Program-made: the position numbers and the translations under genes | Part shown: positions 1 through 8,366 of the stretch, piece after piece | How the letters are laid out: every line of letters begins with the position of its first letter | How positions within the stretch are numbered: position 1 is the first letter of the stretch | Virus record (IMG/VR): IMGVR_UViG_3300023179_000162 | Location: 1 to 49,123 of that record | DNA: 49,123 bases | DNA from: a virus | Direction: 5' to 3' (one strand) | Notes under the pieces: model-generated | Told to the model about the DNA's origin: nothing | Seen by the model: the letters and a program-made list of their open reading frames with translations, nothing else | Databases searched by the model: none

Positions 1-5
1 AATAA

Positions 6-374
6 GGTGAAGAAAACATCAAGGGAACAATGTTAAGTGAACCTAAACAAGTAGGATCGACTAGAAGATATCGTAAAGGATTTAATACCACACAAAAAAG
101 TAAGTTAGCAGCATGCAGTAAACTAAAAAATTTGATTGAAAGTGGCAAAATGACTATATGCAGTAAAGCATATGTTACAGAATTAAAATCATTTGTTGCA
201 TCACAAGGTAGCTACGCAGCTAAAATAGGCGAAACTGATGATTTAATTATGGCAAGCTTATTAGTAGTAAGAATGTTTCAACACTTGCAAAATTACAATA
301 GTGAGTTAGATACACACATACGGGATCATAGTGAAATTATAGAACCCATGCCTTTTATAATGACACTTGGATAA
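6..374 (+). CDS. Terminase large subunit, C-terminal nuclease-domain fragment (5' partial)
   Basis: This is the end of a T4 gp17-type large terminase, the motor and nuclease that packages DNA into proheads. The open frame covers about 122 codons, with the first ATG at 30. The segment KSKLAACSKLKNLIESGK, followed by a basic stretch and the acidic motif GETDDLIMASL, matches the end of the RNase H-like nuclease domain; the Asp pair belongs to its active-site region. The ATPase domain would lie upstream of the window. Oddly, an in-frame TAA at 3-5 closes the frame just before residues GEENIKG, so the gene is split here, by an intron, a separate start or an assembly edge. The family call is confident; the cause of the break is not known. 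Confidence 0.8.
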   Translation, partial: GEENIKGTMLSEPKQVGSTRRYRKGFNTTQKSKLAACSKLKNLIESGKMTICSKAYVTELKSFVASQGSYAAKIGETDDLIMASLLVVRMFQHLQNYNSELDTHIRDHSEIIEPMPFIMTLG

Positions 375-381
375 TAATCTA

Positions 382-390
382 GATAAATAC
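382..390 (+). promoter_or_regulatory. Possible late-promoter-like motif GATAAATAC
   Basis: The motif lies about 20 bases before the start of the large packaged-type protein and resembles the T4 late promoter core TATAAATA read by a gp55-type sigma factor. It differs at the first bases, so this is only a weak call. Confidence 0.3.
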
Positions 391-410
391 ACTATCAAAG
401 TGGATTTATC

Positions 411-2807
411 ATGCCTAAAAGTAATGAATTAATAAATGTTGATTTAGACAATTTTTTGGACGCAAAAAATTTAGACGCTGTTCCTTACGATAGTAGTGGA
501 AAACAGGTTGCTATACCTGATGATGCTGAAGTATTTCAATTTAAATTTGCACCTGATGGTGTAGAAAAAGGTACAGCAACTGTATCTATTGATGGAACAA
601 AAGCACTTACACTATATTATGATGATGCCATTATGAATGAAAGTCATGACACAGATGATGAATGGTTTGATTTTGTTAAATCATTAAAACGTTTTGCTAC
701 ACAACATCAACTTAGTTTTAACATAAAAAATATAGATCGATTGGCAAATGATATGAAAAAACGTGAACATCAAAAACAATTAGATGAGGGTTACTACGGC
801 ACACGTCATACAAGCTATAGCGAAAAAAACCCTGGCACTGTAAAAATGATACTCAAACATAGTAGACCACTTGACGAAACTGACCAACGATTTCGTAATA
901 TTGAAAAGATTTTTCTTGAAACAGAAACAGGTGAACGTTTCTTACTTGATACTAAAAAACCAAGCATTGGTAGAGCATATGCACGTCATTTAGCTGAAGG
1001 TGGACGTTATAATGATGAACGTTGGAACCATATTAGTCAAATGGCAGAAGATATAAGTCGTTTAGGTGGATTCATACGTGCTACACGCAACAAACAATTT
1101 AATGAAAGTGCAGTAAAATTAGTTAGTGAAGCACAAAATCATTACCAATCACTACGTGAAACTATCAAACACATACAAGGTTCACGTGGTTATAACAAAT
1201 ATTTTGAAAGTTGGAAGCCAACATTAATTGAAAATGCAGATGATGCCTCAGTTACTGAAATGTTTGTTACACAACGATTAGACCCACGTGTGGAAAATGC
1301 ATTACCTGTTCTTAATCGTTTAGCAAAAAATTTAACAGAAATAAGCGAAGTTGCTCAGTTTGAAAGTTGGGCTAATGATATTGTTTCTGAAGTATTGCAC
1401 CCTACACTAGAAGGTACATTAGATGATTTAGTAGATTTGTTGGGGGCAGAAAGTGAAGCAATGACATTAGGTCCTGATGGTAAAAATGCTATCAACGAAT
1501 TAAGTGGTATTTTGGATGAACCTGATTTATATCAACGATTACAAAAAGCAGGACAAAGTAACCCTGACCAAGATGCACGTCCTATCATTATTGGATGGAT
1601 GCAGGAAAATGCTAGTGATAAACACTATGAAGAAGTTTTATCCAAAATGGAAGTAGAAGAAACACCTCCTCCTGCGCCACCACCAAAGGCAAAACCTGTT
1701 GTTAAACCTAAGGAAGTTCCACCTCCACCTGATGTTGCTGAAGATTATGACCCACGTTTGTCACAAAAAACACAAATTGCAGGTACCTTACCCACATATC
1801 GGTATGCCAAAGGTTTGCTAGATAAAGTAGAAGGTCCACAAGGCAAGACATTAGACTTTGGTGCGGGATTGGGATTAGGTTCAGCAGAAATTGGTGCTGA
1901 TAGTTATGAAATGCATCCTAAGGCAGGATTCAAGCCTAACTTTGATCGTGTTGATAGTATACCTGATGAGTCATATGCAAAAATTGTATCATTAAATGTT
2001 CTTAATGTTATACCTAATGATAAAGGTTGGCGTGATGCAGCAGTAAAAGATATTGGTCGTATCCTTATGCAAGGTGGTTCAGCACTTATTACAACACGTG
2101 GCAAAGATGTTTTATCTGCAAAAGGTGAGCCACAAGATGAACCTAATAGTATCATTACAACTGCAGGAACGTTCCAAAAAGGATTTACTCCACAAGAATT
2201 AAAAGGTTATGTACAAAGTGTACTCGGTGGTGGGTTTACAGTAAAGACAGTAAAAGTAGGTAGTGCACCTGCAGCAATACTTGTGACTAAGGGTGGTGAG
2301 CAAGTCAATGAGCTTAAAGGTAAGATGCCTACACCTGATGAAATGCGAGCTTTGTTACGAAAACAAAAGAAACGTTTTGATGATCAAGGTTTTGTACGTG
2401 CAGCAGATGATACAGCAAAAATGCTCAAACAACGTACACAGCAACCTAGTGCTAAAGTTGAAGAATATTTAAAAGAGTTTGAAGGTGAAATTGAAGAGGC
2501 ATGTTGGAAAGGCTATCATAAAGATGGTATGAAAACCATGTTTGGTAAAAAATATCCTAATTGTGTTAAAAATAAAGCCAATGAAAGTTCAGTACAAGAA
2601 GCAGCAAAAGATAAAGAATCTTCAGTAAAAGTACGTAACCCTGTAGCCAAAAATGCTATGGCAGGAATTGGTGGGGGTGGTATGGGCAAACACAAAGATA
2701 AAAAACAAGCTGATAAGCGTGGTGAAGTAAAACATAAAAAAGATAAAGTCCCAATGGATCTTGAAGAAGGATCACTTGATAGGATTAGAAAACTATCAGG
2801 TCTATAA
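411..2807 (+). CDS. Large phage protein with internal SAM-methyltransferase-like domain and basic packaged-type tail
   Basis: The protein has 798 residues. Residues 1-415 are not recognised. A Pro/Lys-rich linker (about 417-446) leads to a Rossmann methyltransferase-like domain at about 450-650, with a glycine-rich SAM loop DFGAGLGLGS near 481 and an acidic second motif after it. A short segment near 697-720, CWKGYHKDGMKTM ending in YPNCVKN, matches a Cys/Lys motif that recurs in virion-associated proteins of marine T4-like phages. The tail is Lys/Gly-rich (KNAMAGIGGGGMGKHKDKK). It follows the terminase and is probably packaged or structural. The methyltransferase substrate is unknown, and activity is not certain because the usual catalytic motif is unclear. 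Confidence 0.6.
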   Translation: MPKSNELINVDLDNFLDAKNLDAVPYDSSGKQVAIPDDAEVFQFKFAPDGVEKGTATVSIDGTKALTLYYDDAIMNESHDTDDEWFDFVKSLKRFATQHQLSFNIKNIDRLANDMKKREHQKQLDEGYYGTRHTSYSEKNPGTVKMILKHSRPLDETDQRFRNIEKIFLETETGERFLLDTKKPSIGRAYARHLAEGGRYNDERWNHISQMAEDISRLGGFIRATRNKQFNESAVKLVSEAQNHYQSLRETIKHIQGSRGYNKYFESWKPTLIENADDASVTEMFVTQRLDPRVENALPVLNRLAKNLTEISEVAQFESWANDIVSEVLHPTLEGTLDDLVDLLGAESEAMTLGPDGKNAINELSGILDEPDLYQRLQKAGQSNPDQDARPIIIGWMQENASDKHYEEVLSKMEVEETPPPAPPPKAKPVVKPKEVPPPPDVAEDYDPRLSQKTQIAGTLPTYRYAKGLLDKVEGPQGKTLDFGAGLGLGSAEIGADSYEMHPKAGFKPNFDRVDSIPDESYAKIVSLNVLNVIPNDKGWRDAAVKDIGRILMQGGSALITTRGKDVLSAKGEPQDEPNSIITTAGTFQKGFTPQELKGYVQSVLGGGFTVKTVKVGSAPAAILVTKGGEQVNELKGKMPTPDEMRALLRKQKKRFDDQGFVRAADDTAKMLKQRTQQPSAKVEEYLKEFEGEIEEACWKGYHKDGMKTMFGKKYPNCVKNKANESSVQEAAKDKESSVKVRNPVAKNAMAGIGGGGMGKHKDKKQADKRGEVKHKKDKVPMDLEEGSLDRIRKLSGL

Positions 2808-2808
2808 T

Positions 2809-4710
2809 ATGTCAACATCAATACTGTTGGAATCTGCTAAACCACCTGTTGGTCGTGAATTCCAACACCTTGAAGATTTAATTTACATAGAAGGCGCACG
2901 TGGTATAAAACGTGTGCTTGAATGTATTGCAGGTATTATTAAACGTCAACCACTTGAAGTAAAATGGGATGGTAGTCCTGCTATAATTTTCGGTAGGACC
3001 GACAATGGTCGTTTTCACTTTGGTGACAAATATAGTCGTGATATTGTAGACAGTTCCCAAGCAGTATATGAACAATATATTGGACGTAAACCTAAACGCA
3101 CATTTGAGCGTGAACAATTTGCACGTGATATGGCAGCATTGTATGACATATATGAAGCAGCAACGCCAAAAGATTTCCGTGGTTTTATGGAAGCAGGATT
3201 GTTATATAAAAATTCACCAAGTTTATTAGAAAACTGTTTCCAATGTAACCCAAATACAGTAATTTATAAAATTAACCCACAAAGTAAATTAGGGCAACGC
3301 ATTGCCAATAGTGTAAGTGGGTGTGCAGCAACCGCATATTTTCGTGATTTACCCGCTACAGGTGGTAGACGATATCCTGTAGGTGACTATGCCAATAGTT
3401 TTACAGGTAATAAGGTTGTTGTTATTCCACCATTACATACAAGTGATTCACCAAAATTAGAACGTGCATTATTAGAAAAATATTGGAACTTTGCTAAACA
3501 AAAGCGTAATAGTATTGATGAGTTTGTATCACCAATGGTTATAAAAAAGATACTATACGAATATGTTAACAGTCAGATTAATGAAAATGATTTAGATGCG
3601 TTACATAATTTAGGAGATAATTTTACTACCTATGCACGTGGTAGTTTATCTGCCAAAGAACAAAACATATTAGCTGAACATTTAAAAACACATTTAGATG
3701 GGGCTAACGATACTTTTAGGATGATACGTGCTACTATGAAAATTAAAGATTTAATTGTTGACCAACTTGAGGAAGGTACGCTACGTAAGTTAGGGATTGA
3801 GGCAGAACTACCTGATGGACAACGTGGTGGTGAAGGATTTGTTTATGATATCAATGAAGGTGTTAACCCAATTAAATTAGTCAAACGTGGCTCATTTACT
3901 AGAGCAAATAAGTTTAAAAATGAATCTAAGTATTTAAAAGAATCAATTAGTCGTAATGGTAAAAGTGATCGTGCTGTTATTACTTTTGGTCGTTGTATGG
4001 GGCATCGTGGACATATGTACTTAGCCAATAGTGTGTTTACTACAGCTAAAGAACAAGGTGCAGACCCTTATGTAATATTAAGCAGAACTATGGGTGATGA
4101 TGATCCACTTACACCCACAGAGAAAATGTCTATCTATCACAAAGTATTCCCCAATCAAAAGCAGTGTTTTGTTGCTGCAGATGATAGCATGCCTACATTG
4201 ATGAGTGCGTTGAAAAAGTTAAATGAATTAGGATATAAACATATTACTGCTATATTTGGCAATGATCGTGTTGATGGTATGAAGCATGTTAAAGAGTATA
4301 ATGGCAAGAGTTATCAATTTGAAACCTTAGATGTTATAAGTAGGCAACAAACCAATGATCCATATAAGAATTTAAATGGACCACGTGGCACAGATATGCG
4401 CAAAGTGTTAGCTGATCCTAATTTATCTGAAGAACAGAAATTTGGATATTGGCGCAAATGTATGAGTCCACAATTAAGTGATGATGATGTACAATATATT
4501 ATGAGCATTGTACAAAAACGTATGGGGCATCAGCTTGATGAAGCGGACAATCCTATGTATATAGGTGGTAACCAAAACAGCCCTATCCCAGGCACCCCTG
4601 AAGATTTATCCGATGTGCGCACACCTGCTCAAAAGCGTAAGGATGCGATTAAAGCTATTAAACAAGCACGTGAATTACGCAAATTTATGGGTCATAAGCC
4701 ACAACGTTAA
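2809..4710 (+). CDS. Two-domain nucleotidyltransferase: KxDG ligase-like (DUF6267-like) plus HxGH cytidylyltransferase-like domain
   Basis: The start is the ATG at 2809, two bases after the upstream stop, giving 633 residues. The N-terminal part has VKWDGSPAIIFGR near residue 62, the KxDG-type motif of covalent nucleotidyltransferases, followed by a FGDKYSRD segment; this is typical of a large phage family (DUF6267). The C-terminal part (about 400-590) starts with TFGRCMGHRGHMYLA, an HxGH-type signature of cytidylyl/adenylyltransferases, and ends with GPRGTDMR, resembling the family's ISGTxxR motif. It therefore appears to combine two chemically different nucleotidyl-transfer domains. RNA or NAD-related repair is plausible but unproven. 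The neighbour suggests co-expression with a packaged protein. Confidence 0.65.
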   Translation: MSTSILLESAKPPVGREFQHLEDLIYIEGARGIKRVLECIAGIIKRQPLEVKWDGSPAIIFGRTDNGRFHFGDKYSRDIVDSSQAVYEQYIGRKPKRTFEREQFARDMAALYDIYEAATPKDFRGFMEAGLLYKNSPSLLENCFQCNPNTVIYKINPQSKLGQRIANSVSGCAATAYFRDLPATGGRRYPVGDYANSFTGNKVVVIPPLHTSDSPKLERALLEKYWNFAKQKRNSIDEFVSPMVIKKILYEYVNSQINENDLDALHNLGDNFTTYARGSLSAKEQNILAEHLKTHLDGANDTFRMIRATMKIKDLIVDQLEEGTLRKLGIEAELPDGQRGGEGFVYDINEGVNPIKLVKRGSFTRANKFKNESKYLKESISRNGKSDRAVITFGRCMGHRGHMYLANSVFTTAKEQGADPYVILSRTMGDDDPLTPTEKMSIYHKVFPNQKQCFVAADDSMPTLMSALKKLNELGYKHITAIFGNDRVDGMKHVKEYNGKSYQFETLDVISRQQTNDPYKNLNGPRGTDMRKVLADPNLSEEQKFGYWRKCMSPQLSDDDVQYIMSIVQKRMGHQLDEADNPMYIGGNQNSPIPGTPEDLSDVRTPAQKRKDAIKAIKQARELRKFMGHKPQR

Positions 4711-4750
4711 GAATATATATTCTTTACACCCTTGTTTATCCTAAATACTT

Positions 4751-4777
4751 TTGACGCAGAAAGAAATGTTGTAATAT
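4751..4777 (+). promoter_or_regulatory. Possible promoter region for gp32 gene
   Basis: The 144-base gap 4711-4854 holds a TTGACG box at 4751 and TAATAT at 4772, with a short 15-base spacer. They are followed by TTCTGTAGTCA, which matches the leader seen after other promoters in this window. A late-like CTAAATAC lies at 4741. The short spacer keeps confidence low. Confidence 0.35.
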
Positions 4778-4854
4778 TCATTCTGTAGTCAAAGTTCTCG
4801 AAACTACACTTAGGTCTCATTTAGCTATCATTTTACTTTTTAAGGAGAAATCAA

Positions 4855-5859
4855 ATGTCAAATTTAGCTGCCATTCGTGCAAAATTAGCTGCACAAGAAA
4901 TCAAAAGCAACCCACAATCAGCAACATCTTATTCAGGTGACAATGCCATTTATCCACATTGGAATATGGAAGAAGGTACAACCACTACGGTTCGTTTCTT
5001 ACCTGACGCAGATGGTTTGAATGATTATTTTTGGGTTGAGCGTAACATGATTAATCTTGAATTTCGTGGTATCAAGGGACAATCATCTAATTTAGTTACT
5101 GTTAAAGTACCATGTGTTGAAATGTTTGGTGACAACTGTCCCATTCTTGCAGAGGTTCGTACATTTTATAAAGACCCATCATTAAAAGAAATTGCTAACA
5201 AGTATTGGAAAAAGCGTACTTATATTTTCCAAGGTTTTGTTCGCAACAGTCAGATGACTGAAGAAAATCAACCTGAAAACCCAATTCGTCGATTCATTAT
5301 TTCACCACAAATTTTCGGTGTAATTAAGAATAGTTTGATGGATCCTGATATTGAAGAAGTACCCACACATTATTTGCGTGGTCTTGATTTTAGAATTATT
5401 AAAACAAGCAAAGGTGGTTATGCTGATTACAGTACAAGTGGTTGGGCACGTAAAGAAAGTGCTTTAACTGCTGATGAGCAGCAAGCCATTGAAAAGTTTG
5501 GTTTATTTAATTTAAAAGATTTCTTACCTAAGAAGCCTAGCGAAAGCGAACTACGTGTTATGAAAGAAATGTTTGATGCTAGTTTGAACGGTGAGGAATA
5601 TGATACTGAAAAATGGGGTGCATATTATCGCCCAAGTGGTGTACAAGCACCACAAAATACAAGTCATGTATCACATGATGAAGAAGAATCTTCGTATGTA
5701 GTTCAATCTCCTGTAGCTACAAAATCTGTTACTAAACAGGTTGACGAAGAACCTGTTGTAGCAACTGACGTTAAAGTAACTACGCAAGTTAGTGAAGCAA
5801 AGCAAAACGTAACTGACGTTCTTGCAATGATTCGTAGCAAGCGTAATGCACAAGCGTAA
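4855..5859 (+). CDS. Single-stranded DNA-binding protein, gp32 type
   Basis: This 334-residue protein coats single-stranded DNA during replication and recombination. The N-terminus (SNLAAIRAKLAAQE) matches the basic self-association arm of T4-type gp32. The core has FLPDADGLNDYFWVERNMI and a CVEMFGDNCPILAEV segment with Cys87 and Cys95, which corresponds to the zinc-binding region of gp32. The C-terminal third is acidic and Ser/Thr/Val-rich, as expected for the partner-binding tail. The length is close to T4 gp32 (301). A good AAGGAG site precedes the ATG. It heads the recombination block with UvsX and the UvsY-like gene. Confidence 0.9.
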   Translation: MSNLAAIRAKLAAQEIKSNPQSATSYSGDNAIYPHWNMEEGTTTTVRFLPDADGLNDYFWVERNMINLEFRGIKGQSSNLVTVKVPCVEMFGDNCPILAEVRTFYKDPSLKEIANKYWKKRTYIFQGFVRNSQMTEENQPENPIRRFIISPQIFGVIKNSLMDPDIEEVPTHYLRGLDFRIIKTSKGGYADYSTSGWARKESALTADEQQAIEKFGLFNLKDFLPKKPSESELRVMKEMFDASLNGEEYDTEKWGAYYRPSGVQAPQNTSHVSHDEEESSYVVQSPVATKSVTKQVDEEPVVATDVKVTTQVSEAKQNVTDVLAMIRSKRNAQA

Positions 5860-5875
5860 ATAGCATTGTCAAATA

Positions 5876-5897
5876 GGGTGGCACTACGGTGCTGCCC
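5876..5897 (+). terminator. Stable RNA hairpin after gp32 gene (UACG tetraloop)
   Basis: GGGTGGCAC and GTGCTGCCC form a 9-base-pair stem with two G-U pairs around the loop TACG. The C(UACG)G closure is one of the very stable UNCG tetraloops. There is no long T run, so it may protect the gp32 mRNA end or only partly terminate transcription. Confidence 0.5.
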
Positions 5898-5916
5898 ATC
5901 TTTAAGGAGATAACAA

Positions 5917-6150
5917 ATGACCTTACCTGATGAAAGGTACAGAGCTTTAAAACAAGGTAAAAAGTTATTGGAAGAACTCTGCGACCCAGGCCGCACCCCA
6001 CGTGTTCCAAGTAATGTACGTGATCGTGCAAGGGCAGCACTAAAACACTTTCCCAATGATTTTGATATCGATTGTTTAGCAGACTCTGCACCAAGTATAC
6101 TTGATAAACAATTATTCAAAGTATATACAAATAACTCTATTGCAAAGTAA
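5917..6150 (+). CDS. BPSL0761-family small protein
   Basis: This 77-residue protein begins TLPDERYRALKQGKKLLEEL and continues with VPSNVRDRARAALKHFPNDFDI. The pattern matches a proteobacterial small-protein family (BPSL0761) of unknown function, in which a helical TxPxERxRAL start leads to an RxxARxLLRHYP segment. An AAGGAG site lies upstream. It sits between gp32 and uvsX, a place usually held by replication or recombination genes. No function can be assigned. It is probably host-derived, because the family is mainly bacterial. Confidence 0.6.
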   Translation: MTLPDERYRALKQGKKLLEELCDPGRTPRVPSNVRDRARAALKHFPNDFDIDCLADSAPSILDKQLFKVYTNNSIAK

Positions 6151-6155
6151 AGACT

Positions 6156-7220
6156 ATGGGAAAACCGTTTGATATAAGTAAATTTCGTAAAGACGTAACA
6201 AAAAGTATTGAAGGAATTAGTATAGGATTTCATGATCCCACTGATTGGATTTCAACAGGCAACTATGCCCTTAACTATCTTATCAGTGGTGATTTTAATA
6301 AAGGTGTACCACTTGGAAAAGTTACTGTATTTGCAGGTGAAAGTGGTAGTGGCAAATCATATATTTGCAGTGGTAATATCGTAAAAAATGCACAAGAACA
6401 AGGTATTTTTGTTGTTTTAATTGACAGCGAAAATGCACTTGATGAAAGTTGGTTACATGCACTAGGTGTAGATACAAGCGACGATAAATTGTTGAAAATG
6501 AATATGGCAATGATTGATGATGTTGCCAAAACTATATCAACATTTATGAAAGACTATAAAGAAACACCTGTTGCTGAAAGACCTAAAGTATTATTTGTTA
6601 TTGATAGTTTAGGTATGCTTATGAGTCCTACTGAAGTAAACCAATTTGATAGTGGTGACTTAAAAGGTGATATGGGACGCAAAGCTAAAGCATTAAAAGC
6701 ATTAGTTACTAACTGTGTAAATATGTTTGGTTCATTCAATGTAGGATTGGTTGCAACTAATCATACCTATGCTTCACAAGACCCATACAATCCTGATCCT
6801 AACGTAAGTGGTGGACAAGGTTTTGTATTTGCTAGTAGTATTTTAGTAGCAATGAAAAAACTTAAACTAAAAGAAGATGAAGAAGGTAACAAAACATCAG
6901 ATGTGCTAGGTATACGTGCAGGTTGTAAAGTAATGAAAACACGTTTTGCTAAACCATTTGAAGATGTTGAAGTACAAATTCCATACGAAACAGGTATGAA
7001 TCCTTATAGTGGTTTTTTTGACTTGATTGATAAAAAAAGATTTGTTACTAGAGAAGGAAACCGCTATATGTATACTGATTTAAATGGTGAAGTACATCGT
7101 TACTTTCGTAAAGAGTGGACAAAAAATGAAAACGGTATTATGGATTTGGTAATGAAGGAATTTTCTCAACGTGAAAAACTAGTAAATACTGAACTAGCGG
7201 AGGCAGAACAAAATGCTTGA
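6156..7220 (+). CDS. uvsX: UvsX recombinase (RecA/RAD51 family)
   Basis: This 354-residue protein catalyses homologous strand exchange on gp32-coated DNA. It has a Walker A motif GESGSGKS at 61-68, a Walker B strand VLFVIDSLGML near 146-156, and a DNA-binding/ATP-sensing region with NHTYASQDPYNPDPN and SGGQGFVFASS. The C-terminal region runs to an acidic end. The length is close to the T4 protein (391). It lies directly after the BPSL0761-like gene and overlaps the next gene by 8 bases, which suggests translational coupling. Family and role are clear. Confidence 0.92.
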   Translation: MGKPFDISKFRKDVTKSIEGISIGFHDPTDWISTGNYALNYLISGDFNKGVPLGKVTVFAGESGSGKSYICSGNIVKNAQEQGIFVVLIDSENALDESWLHALGVDTSDDKLLKMNMAMIDDVAKTISTFMKDYKETPVAERPKVLFVIDSLGMLMSPTEVNQFDSGDLKGDMGRKAKALKALVTNCVNMFGSFNVGLVATNHTYASQDPYNPDPNVSGGQGFVFASSILVAMKKLKLKEDEEGNKTSDVLGIRAGCKVMKTRFAKPFEDVEVQIPYETGMNPYSGFFDLIDKKRFVTREGNRYMYTDLNGEVHRYFRKEWTKNENGIMDLVMKEFSQREKLVNTELAEAEQNA

Positions 7221-7470
7221 CACAGTTGCAGCAGTTTATGAAGTACTTAAACGATACATCAGCACAACCGATATGCGTGATGCTGCTGAGGATGTTTTAA
7301 ATGTTTTAATTGACCATGATGTACATTTTGATGACGTGCGTGAAGCTTTTTCAAGTGAGAAAGAAATGCTTGGTGCGTTAAAAGCATATCAAGATGATGA
7401 AGCAGACTATGATGATGACGAGGACTTCGCAGATGACGAAGATTATGATGATTGGAACGATAATGAGTAG
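7213..7470 (+). CDS. Small acidic protein downstream of UvsX
   Basis: This 85-residue protein has a helical first half (AVYEVLKRY, DAAEDVLNVLIDHDVHFDDV) and a strongly acidic tail of Asp/Glu/Tyr/Trp (DDDEDFADDEDYDDW). The start overlaps the uvsX stop, so it is probably made with UvsX. I do not recognise the family. The acidic tail could bind a recombination protein or mimic DNA, but that is inference. Confidence 0.7.
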   Translation: MLDTVAAVYEVLKRYISTTDMRDAAEDVLNVLIDHDVHFDDVREAFSSEKEMLGALKAYQDDEADYDDDEDFADDEDYDDWNDNE

Positions 7471-7473
7471 ACC

Positions 7474-7935
7474 ATGGGTTGGTTTAACACAGTAACACAA
7501 AATCTATCAGCATTGCCCGATTTTATTGGACATTATCAAGAAGAACTTAATCAAGCAAAATATGAAGTAAAAATTATAAAAGGCGAACGTGTTGAACGAT
7601 TGTTAGCCATGCTCCCAGGTATCACCGAGCATCGTTTCAATCAATTACAAGAGATTGAAGCTGTTCTAGACTATATGAATGGACAACTTCGTAAAACACG
7701 TAGCCAAGCTTTTAAAAAGTTTTTAGAGAACTATCCACGTCAATTAACATCACGTGATGCTGAACGTTATGCTGATGCTGAACAAGATGTTATTGACATG
7801 GAAACACTAGTCAATGAAGTTGCTCTTATGCGTAATCAATGGTTGGGTATTATGAAAGCACTTGAGTCTAAAAACTTTATGCTAGGGCATATTGTGCGAT
7901 TGCGTGTTGCAGGAATGGAAGATATTACAATTTAA
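7474..7935 (+). CDS. UvsY-like recombination mediator (tentative)
   Basis: This 153-residue, mostly helical protein lies just after uvsX. Its C-terminal part has the layout of UvsY: an Asp-Val-rich helix (YADAEQDVIDMETLVNEV) followed by WLGIMKALESKNFMLGHIVRLR, resembling the end of T4 UvsY, where SRGFAIKHI precedes the final helix. UvsY loads UvsX onto gp32-covered DNA. The length is close to T4 UvsY (137). The similarity is judged by eye and the N-terminal half is less alike. The position beside uvsX and gp32 supports the call. Confidence 0.5.
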   Translation: MGWFNTVTQNLSALPDFIGHYQEELNQAKYEVKIIKGERVERLLAMLPGITEHRFNQLQEIEAVLDYMNGQLRKTRSQAFKKFLENYPRQLTSRDAERYADAEQDVIDMETLVNEVALMRNQWLGIMKALESKNFMLGHIVRLRVAGMEDITI

Positions 7936-7949
7936 TGTAAAAAAAACGC

Positions 7950-7978
7950 TTGACAAGTTATCCTAATTCACTTATACT
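7950..7978 (+). promoter_or_regulatory. Sigma70-like promoter of the conserved-spacer family
   Basis: TTGACA (7950-7955) and TATACT (7973-7978) are separated by 17 bases. The spacer contains TATCCTAATT, shared with the other promoters of this window. It drives the gene at 8014. Confidence 0.75.
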
Positions 7979-8013
7979 TCCCATATAGTCAGTCAACAGT
8001 AAAGGGGAATACG

Positions 8014-8307
8014 ATGAAAATTGCAGTTTACACCCAATACTCCGAAAACTACGGTACTGCTGATGCACCACGTTGGAAGTCTAAGGGTGGTACAACCTAT
8101 CTTATCAACAACCTTTCTGTTAAGGATGTTTTCTTTTTCAAAGATAACCCTAATATCCTCAGCAATAAATTTAACTTTAGCAATGAGTTTGCTGAAGAAA
8201 TTGTTGCCAACTTTAATATTCTTGATAATGACGATATGTCATTCTGTAAAGAATGGGAATTACCATTCTTAAAACAGTTTTCACGTAGCGACTTTGCCAC
8301 TGCTTGA
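8014..8307 (+). CDS. Conserved phage hypothetical protein (YTQYSENYG start)
   Basis: This 97-residue protein begins MKIAVYTQYSENYG, then has WKSKGGTTYLI, a start shared by a phage hypothetical family. It has its own promoter and an AAGGGG site. The stop codon TGA at 8305-8307 lies inside a TTGACA hexamer. No function is known. The second half is Phe/Asn/Asp-rich without recognisable motifs. Confidence 0.7.
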   Translation: MKIAVYTQYSENYGTADAPRWKSKGGTTYLINNLSVKDVFFFKDNPNILSNKFNFSNEFAEEIVANFNILDNDDMSFCKEWELPFLKQFSRSDFATA

Positions 8308-8320
8308 CAGTGGTAGAGTT

Positions 8321-8350
8321 TTGACATATAATCACTGTATAGTAAATACT
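8321..8350 (+). promoter_or_regulatory. Possible promoter before the 236-residue gene
   Basis: TTGACA at 8321-8326 is followed after 18 bases by AATACT (8345-8350). A second TTGACA lies at 8304 over the previous stop codon. It is weaker than the other promoters here because the -10 box is poor. Confidence 0.45.
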
Positions 8351-8366
8351 TCAAGAGGAAACGAAA

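Noticed and set aside
5703-6233. Long minus-strand frame opposite gp32 and uvsX
   Set aside because: It overlaps three well-supported plus-strand genes and has no domain or ribosome site; it is a shadow.
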